This document shows positions 1 through 8,085 of a stretch of DNA of 33,805 bases, piece by piece (position 1 is the stretch's first letter; every line of letters begins with the position of its first letter). A model generated the notes under the pieces. That model worked only from the letters and a program-made list of their open reading frames with translations, was not told the origin of the DNA and did not search any database. Where the stretch lies: the NCBI GenBank assembly GCA_016839635.1, contig JAEOTV010000092.1, positions 1-33,805 of the forward strand, given 5' to 3'. The DNA is from Promethearchaeota archaeon (lineage in GTDB: Archaea > Asgardarchaeota > Lokiarchaeia > Sigynarchaeales > SOKP01). A program made the position numbers and the translations under genes.

Positions 1-2
1 GA

Positions 3-59
3 AAGAGGTATTTTAGAGTTAATACAAATCCAGAAGAAAGAATTAAATATATGATTTAA
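3..59 (+). CDS. Possible 3' end of a gene entering from the left edge
   Basis: Frame 3 is open from the window edge to a TAA at 57-59. It reads as a plausible charged C-terminus of 18 residues (KRYFRVNTNPEERIKYMI). It would end 37 bases before the convergent stop of the next gene. Frame 1 is also open as far as a TGA at 52-54, so the choice of frame is only a judgement. No family can be named from so few residues. Confidence 0.25.
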   Translation, partial: KRYFRVNTNPEERIKYMI

Positions 60-96
60 ATTCTTAACTTTTTTAAATTTTATTTAATATTTCCTT

Positions 97-1341
97 TTAT
101 ATTTCAGTCCTGTATTTAATATTGAAATAATCCAAAATACGTTCGGTAGATTTATCATCAATATATTTATTAAAACGTTCCCTTAGCATAATTCTTTTTT
201 CTTTAAATTTAGGATCAATCTTGTCAATATTTCTTATTGTATCAATTAAATCTTCAACAGTATAAACAATAGGGCCTCCTGCTATTTTTTTAAGATCATA
301 ATTTAGCCCTTTTGTTTTGTAATATTCATCGAAATCATATGGAAAGAGAATTATGGGCTTTAAAGTTAATAAATAATCTATTTGTACTGAAGAATAATCG
401 GTTATAAGCAGATCTGAAATTAATAATAATTCTTGAATATCTGCAGACTTATCCATTAATTTAATTGATTTAAAAGTATTAAAATCAGTTTTTTCTGATA
501 CCATATGACCTTTAATCAAAAAAATTGAGTTTAAATCATTGAGAAGTTTACTTAACCTTTCCACTTCTTGATTTGATATTGGAAATTTAACAATTCGGTT
601 ACTTCTAAATGTTGGGGCATATAAAAGAATCTGTTTTATTCTTTCTGGAATTTTGTATTTTTTTCTTAATTCTTCAATAAATTCTTTTTCTTTACATAAA
701 AGTATATCATGTCTAGGATATCCTAAAGGTAAAATTTTTTTAGATGAAATTAAGAGCTGTTTACTTAAAATGTCATGTTCTTTCTTATTTCCGGAATGTG
801 TTAGGATGTAATCAATATATTGGTTATTTTTTAGTTTTAAACGAAAATAATCCCCCCATCCATTATAAACAAAATCATTTTTAATGTTAATATCTACTCT
901 TTTAATAGGGGAACCGTGAAATGTTAAGATTTTTGTTGTTTTTGGTGAAAATCTTATAGGTAAAAGATCCATATGTCCATGAGTCATAAAGATAAATTTC
1001 GCCGTTCTTAGAAGTTTAATAGCTTTAAAGCTATATGTGGAAATAACTTTATATCCTTTTTTGAGAATAGCCTCTGCTACATGATCTAATTTAGCAATCC
1101 AGATTAATTTATAGTCAGATTTTTCATTCAAGAATTCATATAGATATTTAGTATTATCCACAAACGCCCCTCCACTGAACGCACCCATTACAATTAATTT
1201 CTCATCAATATCATCTTTGTAAAATTTAGAAATATTTGTAACTATAAATGGAAAAATAATGTCTTTACAAAATCTATAAAATTTTGTACGTTTAATGAAA
1301 GAAATCTTCTGAATTGCTTTAAAAATAACATCACTAAGCAT
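97..1341 (-). CDS. CDP-glycerol glycerophosphotransferase family protein (TagB/TagF-like)
   Basis: This 414-residue protein has the hallmarks of the Glyphos_transf family (PF04464): FHGSP (141-145), GYPRHD (207-212), LYAPTFR (240-246), the KGH after FLI (near 278) and TDYSS (314-318), followed by FPYD. Bacterial members transfer glycerol phosphate or ribitol phosphate from CDP-alditols to teichoic acid chains at the inner membrane face. The N-terminal 45 residues are basic and hydrophobic, which suits peripheral membrane binding. The start is supported by a Shine-Dalgarno sequence AAAGGAG at 1348-1354, six bases before the ATG. The gene opens a glycan-assembly region, so a polyol-phosphate or sugar-phosphate transferase acting on a surface polymer is likely. 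The true donor cannot be read from sequence, and no CDP-glycerol synthase (TagD) is seen in the window. Confidence 0.9.
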   Translation of the reverse strand: MLSDVIFKAIQKISFIKRTKFYRFCKDIIFPFIVTNISKFYKDDIDEKLIVMGAFSGGAFVDNTKYLYEFLNEKSDYKLIWIAKLDHVAEAILKKGYKVISTYSFKAIKLLRTAKFIFMTHGHMDLLPIRFSPKTTKILTFHGSPIKRVDINIKNDFVYNGWGDYFRLKLKNNQYIDYILTHSGNKKEHDILSKQLLISSKKILPLGYPRHDILLCKEKEFIEELRKKYKIPERIKQILLYAPTFRSNRIVKFPISNQEVERLSKLLNDLNSIFLIKGHMVSEKTDFNTFKSIKLMDKSADIQELLLISDLLITDYSSVQIDYLLTLKPIILFPYDFDEYYKTKGLNYDLKKIAGGPIVYTVEDLIDTIRNIDKIDPKFKEKRIMLRERFNKYIDDKSTERILDYFNIKYRTEI

Positions 1342-1347
1342 TTTTAA

Positions 1348-1354
1348 CTCCTTT
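1348..1354 (-). promoter_or_regulatory. Shine-Dalgarno site fixing the start of the glycerophosphotransferase
   Basis: Read on the minus strand, the sequence is AAAGGAG, six bases upstream of the ATG at 1341-1339. It is complementary to a CCUCC-type 16S tail. It shows that SD-led initiation is used here alongside genes that look leaderless. Confidence 0.6.
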
Positions 1355-1458
1355 ATGATTGAAATTTCAATTTACTAAATAAATAAGAAAATTTAAAACT
1401 TTTTAAGCTTTAATTTAATAATTTATCATTAAATTAAATCATTTTTTTATTTCAATAA

Positions 1459-2610
1459 TTAATGTGCTTCAATTCCTAACTGTTCTGGATGTTCCTTGAA
1501 ATATTTGACTCCCTCTTTTATTATATCAACAATTGTTCTAGTTGGTTTCCATCCCGTATCATTAACAATTTTATCATTTTTCCCAATCAATAGCGGTACT
1601 TCGCTAGGACGCAACCTATTTGGATCTACATATACTTTTTTAGAGATGTTGAAAATTTTTTTTGCTAAGTTTACGTAATTTGCAATGGTTATTCCTTTAC
1701 CAGAACAAACATTATAAGCCTCTCCGAATTTCTTTTTTTCACTGACTATTATATAGGCATTTACAGTGTCCTTAACATGAGTGTAATCTCTGATTGAATT
1801 TGGATTTCCAATAACTATAATATTTCTTAGATTATTTAAGATTTCAATTATTTGTCGGTGAACTACGCTGGTTACAAATTGAATTCCTCTTCGAGGTCCT
1901 TCATGATTGAAAGCACGAGTAATTATACTTGGAATTCCATAAGAATTATGATATAACCAGGCAATTTGTTCGGTAGCAACTTTTGATATTCCATAAATAC
2001 TTCTAGGACGAAAGGGATTTTTTTTTAAATCCTCTGTTACAGGAACCTCGATAGGATCGACTAGTCCATACTGTTCACTGCTACACGCAACATGAATACT
2101 TTCTAATCCATTATCAAATCTTCTAGCTGCTTCAAAGATTTTTATTGTACCCACAATATTATTGTGAGCAACTCTTGCAGGTTCTCTAAATGAAGTCGGA
2201 ATGAAAGATTCTGCAGCAAGGTGAAATATAGCGTTAGGTTCTACATCCTCAAAAATTCCAAAAAGTCTTTCTGCACTTGTAATGTCTGCTTCATGTAATT
2301 TAATCTTTCCTCTAAGATGTTTAATATTTTCATGCATAGGTACAGCATGCCTACGAATAGTCCCATGTATTTCACAACCCAAATCTAATAATTGTTCCGC
2401 TAGATAACTTCCCGCAAAACCACTTATTCCAGTTATTAAAACTCGTTTATCTTGCCAATATTCTTTATTTGGTTCGGTAGAAACGCGATTTTCAAAATCT
2501 TTCAAATATTCTTCAATTTTTTCAGGATTAATGATGAAACTTTGTTTCTCTAACTCTTTAACACGAATATTTTCTTCAAGTACTTCTTCAATTGGTATTA
2601 TATCTTCCAT
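1459..2610 (-). CDS. GDP-mannose 4,6-dehydratase-like SDR (NAD-dependent epimerase/dehydratase)
   Basis: This extended short-chain dehydrogenase has 383 residues. The Rossmann loop is TGISGFAG (60-67), followed by DI after the third strand, FHLAAESF (129-136), the SSEQYG catalytic stretch (177-182) and YGISK (206-210, the YxxxK pair). NHEGPRRG closely matches the substrate loop of GDP-mannose 4,6-dehydratases. The expected product is GDP-4-keto-6-deoxymannose, or the heptose equivalent. An acidic, helix-forming extension of about 55 residues precedes the Rossmann fold and is unusual for the family. The start is a clear ATG with no SD. A diverged fragment of a second copy lies at 4724-4909. 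An RMD-like reductase that could take the product lies at 30483-31529. Confidence 0.9.
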   Translation of the reverse strand: MEDIIPIEEVLEENIRVKELEKQSFIINPEKIEEYLKDFENRVSTEPNKEYWQDKRVLITGISGFAGSYLAEQLLDLGCEIHGTIRRHAVPMHENIKHLRGKIKLHEADITSAERLFGIFEDVEPNAIFHLAAESFIPTSFREPARVAHNNIVGTIKIFEAARRFDNGLESIHVACSSEQYGLVDPIEVPVTEDLKKNPFRPRSIYGISKVATEQIAWLYHNSYGIPSIITRAFNHEGPRRGIQFVTSVVHRQIIEILNNLRNIIVIGNPNSIRDYTHVKDTVNAYIIVSEKKKFGEAYNVCSGKGITIANYVNLAKKIFNISKKVYVDPNRLRPSEVPLLIGKNDKIVNDTGWKPTRTIVDIIKEGVKYFKEHPEQLGIEAH

Positions 2611-2777
2611 ACTAATAAATATTATAAAAACTAAATTTATTTTTAATTTTTGGAATGTTAAATAAAAAACGTTTTTAATTTTGTGTATTTTTAAATTTAC
2701 TACTAAATGATTATAAATTCATATATTCATTTTGTTTTTTATCAAGTTATCAATTTGTTAGTAAATTTACATAAAAA

Positions 2778-2785
2778 TTTATACA
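2778..2785 (+). promoter_or_regulatory. Candidate TATA box for the methyltransferase gene
   Basis: TTTATACA ends 22 bases before the ATG at 2808. No SD precedes that ATG, so the transcript may be leaderless. The region is AT-rich, so this is only a position-supported guess. Confidence 0.35.
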
Positions 2786-2807
2786 AAATAGATGATTTTT
2801 AGTTATT

Positions 2808-3530
2808 ATGCCTTATGATAGAACAATAAGATCTCTTGAAATTCTTAGCGTTTTTAAACTAATAAAACATAAACCTAAGAGAATTTTGGATTTTGGATAT
2901 GGGGATGGTCAAATAACAAATTCTCTATATAAAAGAGGATATAATATTATTGGACTGGATATTTCTAAAGGTAATTATGAACAAGCAAGAAATTCATTTC
3001 CAGAATGCGATTTTAGATTATATAATGGTATGACTATCCCATTTGAGAAGAATTTTTTTGATACAATTATCTTAAATGATGTATTAGAGCATATTCCTTA
3101 TGAATTAATGGAAGATCTTATTGAAAAATTAAAAAATGTCATCAAACCAAAAGGTATAATATATATAAGTGTTACTAATCGATATGAGTTAATAGAACCC
3201 CATACTCGAATAATATTTTTAACCTGGTTTCCAAAAATATTTTGGAAACCAATTGAACGAATTTTTAAAAGAAAATCGAATTATAATATCTCAGATATAT
3301 ATCCTTATACATTTAGAAGATTAAAATCATTTTGTCAAAAGCACAATTTACCATTTAATGATTTTACTTCAATATATATTCTTCATAAATTTATGAAATT
3401 AGAGTATATCGGTAATAATATCTTAAGGTTTTGTGTTAAGTTTTTAAAGAAAATTAGAGCACTAAATTTATTCTTTTATTTAGCTTATAAATTTAGTGTA
3501 ATTATATTTGTTTGCCAAGTAATTAAATAA
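2808..3530 (+). CDS. Class I SAM-dependent methyltransferase
   Basis: This 240-residue protein has a Methyltransf_11/25-type fold. Motif I is ILDFGYGDG (26-34), the acidic end of strand two is IGLDIS (48-53), and LNDVLEHI (89-96) is the post-motif strand. About 80 residues at the C-terminus are basic and hydrophobic (many F, L, K) and could rest on the membrane. It is cotranscribed with the GT4 glycosyltransferase that starts 24 bases downstream, so a sugar or lipid-linked sugar acceptor is likely. The acceptor cannot be deduced. Similar methyltransferases in glycan clusters make O-methyl sugars, but the family is very broad. Confidence 0.85.
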   Translation: MPYDRTIRSLEILSVFKLIKHKPKRILDFGYGDGQITNSLYKRGYNIIGLDISKGNYEQARNSFPECDFRLYNGMTIPFEKNFFDTIILNDVLEHIPYELMEDLIEKLKNVIKPKGIIYISVTNRYELIEPHTRIIFLTWFPKIFWKPIERIFKRKSNYNISDIYPYTFRRLKSFCQKHNLPFNDFTSIYILHKFMKLEYIGNNILRFCVKFLKKIRALNLFFYLAYKFSVIIFVCQVIK

Positions 3531-3554
3531 ATATTATTAAGATCGTGGCTATAA

Positions 3555-4727
3555 ATGTTAAAAATATTAGTTTTCTCTCCCAATGCCGTAGAAAATGGAA
3601 GGGGTGGAGAAATATCTTCAATGGAATTAGCAGCAGGCTTACAAAAATTTTCTAAAGTTACTTTTGTGGACACCAATATATTTTTTGGCAAACGCTTATT
3701 ATCAAGAAGAGCAATTGATAATAAGTTAAAAGGTGTTACTAACCGTTGGCGTTTAAAATTTGCTAACCTTCATATTCTTAATTGGAATTTTAGTTTTCCC
3801 TATCTGTGGGAGGTATTGAAATTATATAGACGATTTAGAGAAAACAATGTTTTTTATTATTCAATTTCCGATATTAAAATGAATTTAATGTTTATATTTT
3901 ATAGTCTCATTAATCGAAATCTTAAATTCATAATAGGATATCGAAAGCCTTTATATAGCGAAAAAAAATTTTCAATATATAATTTAAAATATAGAATTTC
4001 TATACTACTCCTATCTCTTTTTAAAAAACGGTTTTATCATCATACCCTTTCGATACATGCTAAAAATTTTTTAAAAATCTTTTATGAGCCTAATACTATT
4101 ACTAAAATTGTCCATGGAATTAAGCTTGATAAATTTAAAGGTAATGAATTCGGAAAAAAAAACACCCAAACATTAAATTTCATTTATGTAGGGCATTTAA
4201 TTGATATTCCTAAAGGGGTTGATGTTCTTTTAAATGGGATTAATCAATTTTTAGAAGAAAACAGCAATCTAGATATTTTTTTTGAATTCTATGGAGTCGG
4301 TCCTCTAGAGTTTAAATTAACAGAACTCCAAAAAAAATTTCCTAAATTTATAAAATACCATGGATATGTTGGTTATGATGAAATTCCGGAATGTTATAAG
4401 CGCAATGATGTTTTATTATTTTCTTCTCGAAGAGAACCGTTTCCCAGAGTGATTATGGAAGCTTTAGCAGCGAATTGTATAATATTATGCAGTAGAACCA
4501 TTGGTTCTGTAGAGATGCTACATGGGAAAGATTTTGCTATATTTCTAAATGAATTATCCCCTCAAGAAATTAAAAAAAACCTTTTAGAAATATATAGATT
4601 ATGGAAAGAAAATCCTTCTAAATTTGTAGAATTACAAAAATCGGCAAAAAAATTTGTTTTTGAAAATTATTCTTTTACTAGGGAATTAAAAGGTTTTAAA
4701 ACCTTAATCAATCAAATTATCACCTAA
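3555..4727 (+). CDS. GT4 family glycosyltransferase
   Basis: This 390-residue GT-B enzyme has an N-terminal acceptor domain with a GRGGE loop (15-19). The C-terminal Rossmann domain begins at FIYVGH (209-214). The donor-site E-x7-E motif is EPFPRVIME (294-302), as in retaining GT4 enzymes. It would move a sugar from a nucleotide donor to a glycan or lipid carrier on the cytoplasmic side. No TM segment is convincing. It follows the methyltransferase by 24 bases, probably in one transcript. Its stop overlaps the end of the convergent dehydratase fragment by four bases. It is only distantly related to the two GT4 paralogues at 4925-6196 and 9619-10878. Confidence 0.9.
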   Translation: MLKILVFSPNAVENGRGGEISSMELAAGLQKFSKVTFVDTNIFFGKRLLSRRAIDNKLKGVTNRWRLKFANLHILNWNFSFPYLWEVLKLYRRFRENNVFYYSISDIKMNLMFIFYSLINRNLKFIIGYRKPLYSEKKFSIYNLKYRISILLLSLFKKRFYHHTLSIHAKNFLKIFYEPNTITKIVHGIKLDKFKGNEFGKKNTQTLNFIYVGHLIDIPKGVDVLLNGINQFLEENSNLDIFFEFYGVGPLEFKLTELQKKFPKFIKYHGYVGYDEIPECYKRNDVLLFSSRREPFPRVIMEALAANCIILCSRTIGSVEMLHGKDFAIFLNELSPQEIKKNLLEIYRLWKENPSKFVELQKSAKKFVFENYSFTRELKGFKTLINQIIT

Positions 4728-4909
4728 CCATATAAATTACTACCAAATCGTCTTGCAGCCTCAAAAAGTTTGATTGTTCCAATAATATTATTATAAGCAA
4801 CTCTAGCGGGTTCTCTAAATGAGGTTGGTATAAATGATTCTGCTGCAAGGTGAAATACAGCATTAGGTTTAATCTCCTCAAAAGATTTACTATTCATAAA
4901 ACAAGTCAT
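4724..4909 (-). pseudogene. Fragment of a second GDP-mannose dehydratase-like gene
   Basis: The open stretch encodes about 60 residues. A core of 41 matches residues 126-166 of the complete dehydratase at 1459-2610 with only four conservative changes (I/V, H/Y, V/I, I/L). DNA identity over the same core is about 80% by eye, with most changes silent. Neither the Rossmann loop before it nor the YxxxK after it is present, so it cannot be a working enzyme. It is wedged between two complete genes and overlaps the end of the plus-strand GT4 gene. The best reading is the remnant of a once-functional paralogue lost by deletion. The first dozen residues do not match and are probably not native. Confidence 0.85.
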
Positions 4910-4924
4910 CAGAACAATTAATTA

Positions 4925-6196
4925 TTAATTGTGGGTTTTATTTAATAGTATATTAAATGCTTTGATATAATCCTCAACAATAACATTCCAATCAAATTTG
5001 CTTATAACTCTTTGGTACCCTTTAAAACCAAGTTCCCTAGCTTTTTCTCTGTTATTATATAAATAGGATATTTTATCTACTAAATCATTAACGCTATTTT
5101 CTCTTACTAAAATACCTGTTTCTTGATCAATGATGGCTTCAATTATACCCCCCGAATACGTACCTATGACAGGGCAATTAAAAAAATTAGCTTCAAGATA
5201 TACTATTCCAAATCCTTCAATAGATTCTTTCCCAGTGGATGATGGCATTATAAATAAATCAGAAAGTTTATAAAATTTATTTCGTGTTTGTTTTGAAATA
5301 AATCCAAGAAATTGGACTTCCTTCTCTAATTTAAATTTTTTTGTCAATTTTTTCAGATATAAAGTAGTTTCACCCTCGCCAATTAAATAATACTTAAGTT
5401 GGAGATCTGATACTTCCTTTTTCATTTTATGAATTGCTTTAATAACTAAATCAAAATTTTTTCTCGAAACATGACGTCCTACACTCAATAATATGAATTC
5501 TTGGTTTAGAATATTAAATTCTCTTCTTAATTCATCTTTACTTTCTTCTTGTTCATAATCTTTTAAAATTAAACCATATCTAATAACCTTTAACTGATCA
5601 TCGTTTACAGGATGAATTTTCTTTATTAAATCTTTTAGAACATTTGTACCTAAAAAGATTAAATCCAGGTTCCTGATATAATATGTTTGGAGGGAGTACT
5701 TAGTCTTTACAAGAAAATCATTTCCATAAGTTAAGGAACTCACTTTTTTCTTTAAAAACTTTGATAAAAGGAAAATCAGAGGTAAACATGTTCCTGAAGT
5801 AGCACCCCCAAGAATAATATCTACATTCAATCTATTCATAACAGGATAGATATAGATTAAATTCTCAAGAGTATTTAATAGAATTTTGTACTTTAAAATA
5901 AGGTATAATAACATCCTAATTCTATCTGGAACATAAGTTTTATTGTCAAATAATATTTTTAAAATTGATAATATAAGAAATTTGAATTTTTTCTTATTCT
6001 TAATTAAAGAGAAAATACAATTAAATCTATAATCTTTAATTTTCTTCAACTTGAAAGTGTATTTTCCATTATAATATGGATTAAAGAAATATAGTTTATG
6101 ATCTGTAAGTTCAAAGGATCTATATAGACAATCTAAAACATATCCAGTTCCTCCTTCCTTAGAAGGGTTACCAAAGTAAAAAAGAGCAATTTTCAT
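4925..6196 (-). CDS. GT4 family glycosyltransferase, paralogue A
   Basis: This 423-residue GT-B glycosyltransferase has an N-terminal loop KEGGTGYV (13-20), SVGRHVSRKN at the start of the donor domain (238-247), EGFGIVYLE as the E-x7-E motif (327-335) and a GTYSGGIIEAI phosphate loop (345-355). It aligns along its whole length with the protein at 9619-10878 (shared DIIL, SVGR, YYLIGEG, LKKLTKK, YKLSDLF.MPS, EGFGIV.LEANF, YSGGI.EAIID), so the two arose by duplication. Between them lie a kinase/methyltransferase fusion and a GT2, all on the minus strand. Donor and acceptor are unknown. The ATG at 6196 is the only reasonable start. Confidence 0.92.
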   Translation of the reverse strand: MKIALFYFGNPSKEGGTGYVLDCLYRSFELTDHKLYFFNPYYNGKYTFKLKKIKDYRFNCIFSLIKNKKKFKFLILSILKILFDNKTYVPDRIRMLLYLILKYKILLNTLENLIYIYPVMNRLNVDIILGGATSGTCLPLIFLLSKFLKKKVSSLTYGNDFLVKTKYSLQTYYIRNLDLIFLGTNVLKDLIKKIHPVNDDQLKVIRYGLILKDYEQEESKDELRREFNILNQEFILLSVGRHVSRKNFDLVIKAIHKMKKEVSDLQLKYYLIGEGETTLYLKKLTKKFKLEKEVQFLGFISKQTRNKFYKLSDLFIMPSSTGKESIEGFGIVYLEANFFNCPVIGTYSGGIIEAIIDQETGILVRENSVNDLVDKISYLYNNREKARELGFKGYQRVISKFDWNVIVEDYIKAFNILLNKTHN

Positions 6197-6334
6197 CTCA
6201 ATGCATTAATAATATAAAATCTATAAAGATACCTATTATAAAAAGATTTAAAAATTTATGTTATAGAATTAAGGGGGAGATCAATTTTATTTAAAGAAAT
6301 TAATTCAATGGGTTAATTTAACAAGAAATTACAC

Positions 6335-8005
6335 TTATTTATGCAATAAAAAGATTTTTCTGGTTTTTTCAATAGTTCCTACTTCAATTACTTTTCTAAA
6401 AAAAAAATTTGCATGTTTTAGAAAATTTTGAAGACTATATTTTTCATACTTTAATCTTCCAGGCATACTAGTCCATTTTTTTGCTTTAATATCTTTTTCT
6501 GTAGGGAGTTCAAGAATTAAGACTTTATTTGTAATTTTGGAAAACTTTTCAAGTATCGGTTTCAATGAACCATATGACTCTGTTCGATGATACAAATGAT
6601 GAATTAACCCCATAGCTAACACACAATCATAGGATTCTTCTAAATCTTCAAATTTTTTAACTAGAAAAGTACAATTTTCTAATTTCAGATAATCACTAAT
6701 TTTTTGTGCTTTTTTAACATAATCCATGTTATAATCAATTCCTATACAATTTTTAATACGATATTTCAATTTAGCCGTAAAGACATAAAGACCTAAATTA
6801 AATCCAATATCCAGAAAACTATTTATGTTTAAATTTTTAACCATATCTAATGCTAGAGTCACAAATTCATATTTAACATCAGTTGCCCATAGTTTTGTAT
6901 TACCTTGTAATGGTATAAGCTCTTTTTTATTGTTGATTATAAAATTTTGATACCCTGTTACTTTAATGCTTCCATTTTCTATAATAACATTGTCAATATC
7001 AGAGCTTTCCATAACTATAATTTTACCTTTTTGCTTAAGCTTTTTAATAGACTTGATTACATTCTTCCATCCCTGAATAGATAATAAATTATTTTTCAAA
7101 ATTGGTTCACTTATGTCACTATAAAATGTTCCCCAAATTTGCTTTCTACATAATTCTAAACATTTAAATACTTCTAGATAAGAATTTTGTACGAGTGAAC
7201 CAATATTTTTATACAATTTTCTACCTAAGCCATATATGTAAATATGTAATAGGATTTTTGCTTGAACATAACGATTTGTAGCAATAATTAAATTAATTCG
7301 ATTAAATTTTATTGAATTATGTGGTGGATCAATATATTGAAAGCCAACACCCCCATAGTCTATAATTTTTAATTTATTGTTCACATTTATTAAATAATTT
7401 ATGTGATCTAAATTGGAAAAATCAGTATAAACTAAATTACTTTTAATTAATTCGATTTCCAGTTCTGAGAGCATTAATAATTGATCTAAAAAGTCTTTGG
7501 GAATTGTACTAGTCTGATTTAACTTTTCATATGGATAAATAAAGAATCTGTTTTGTATAATCTTTAAATGATAAATATAATCTGATTTGACTCTTGCATT
7601 GATAAACGATTTTGTTAATGGTAAAAATTTCAATCCATATAATGATAATATTTTTATTACAAAATGGTTATTCTCAAAATCTTTTACTAAAAATGTTTCA
7701 CCATCTTTTCCCTTTCCTAAAAATTCTAAAGAAACATATAAATTTTTCAAGAAGGCAATTTTGTTCTCATAATTATGAATATAATCATGTTTGAAGGGTA
7801 ATCGATATTTACGATTTAATAAGAAGTAAAATTTAACTAAGATAAGATCTAAAACATTTAAAACTCTATTTACCAAAAAGTAGAAGAAATAGGAGATTCT
7901 TTTCTTGCTTATAACTCTTGGATACAAAATCTTTCTAAAAAACTTAAACTCATAAAGAATATTCAAAATTCTAAAGATTTTCTCATAGAAAATTTTTGTA
8001 AACAC
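6335..8005 (-). CDS. Kinase-like domain fused to a SAM methyltransferase
   Basis: This is a 556-residue fusion starting with GTG. Residues 37-66 are strongly hydrophobic and may anchor the protein. Residues about 92-260 look like a divergent protein-kinase fold: glycine-rich FLGKGKDGETFLV (95-107), VIK with Lys118 at the VAIK position, VYTDFSNLDHINYL (192-205) at the catalytic loop and IIDYGG (214-219) in place of DFG. From about 375 there is a class I methyltransferase: FLDIGFNLGLYVF (397-409), IGIDYN (421-426) and LAMGLIHHLYH (463-473). Bacterial WbdD, which caps O-antigen by phosphorylating and methylating the terminal sugar, combines the same two activities in the opposite order. A glycan-capping role is therefore attractive, but it is inferred. 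Whether the kinase domain is active is not certain. Confidence 0.85.
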   Translation of the reverse strand: MFTKIFYEKIFRILNILYEFKFFRKILYPRVISKKRISYFFYFLVNRVLNVLDLILVKFYFLLNRKYRLPFKHDYIHNYENKIAFLKNLYVSLEFLGKGKDGETFLVKDFENNHFVIKILSLYGLKFLPLTKSFINARVKSDYIYHLKIIQNRFFIYPYEKLNQTSTIPKDFLDQLLMLSELEIELIKSNLVYTDFSNLDHINYLINVNNKLKIIDYGGVGFQYIDPPHNSIKFNRINLIIATNRYVQAKILLHIYIYGLGRKLYKNIGSLVQNSYLEVFKCLELCRKQIWGTFYSDISEPILKNNLLSIQGWKNVIKSIKKLKQKGKIIVMESSDIDNVIIENGSIKVTGYQNFIINNKKELIPLQGNTKLWATDVKYEFVTLALDMVKNLNINSFLDIGFNLGLYVFTAKLKYRIKNCIGIDYNMDYVKKAQKISDYLKLENCTFLVKKFEDLEESYDCVLAMGLIHHLYHRTESYGSLKPILEKFSKITNKVLILELPTEKDIKAKKWTSMPGRLKYEKYSLQNFLKHANFFFRKVIEVGTIEKTRKIFLLHK

Positions 8006-8085
8006 CTGTTATAGTATTTATTAATATTTTAACATGATATAGAATTATTCTCAGAATAGAAAGATACACTATTTATTAATTTCTA

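Noticed and set aside
8046..8058. Dyad TATTCT-C-AGAATA after the kinase/methyltransferase start region
   Set aside because: Six-base arms around a single base are expected often in this AT-rich DNA, and no gene-regulatory reading is supported.
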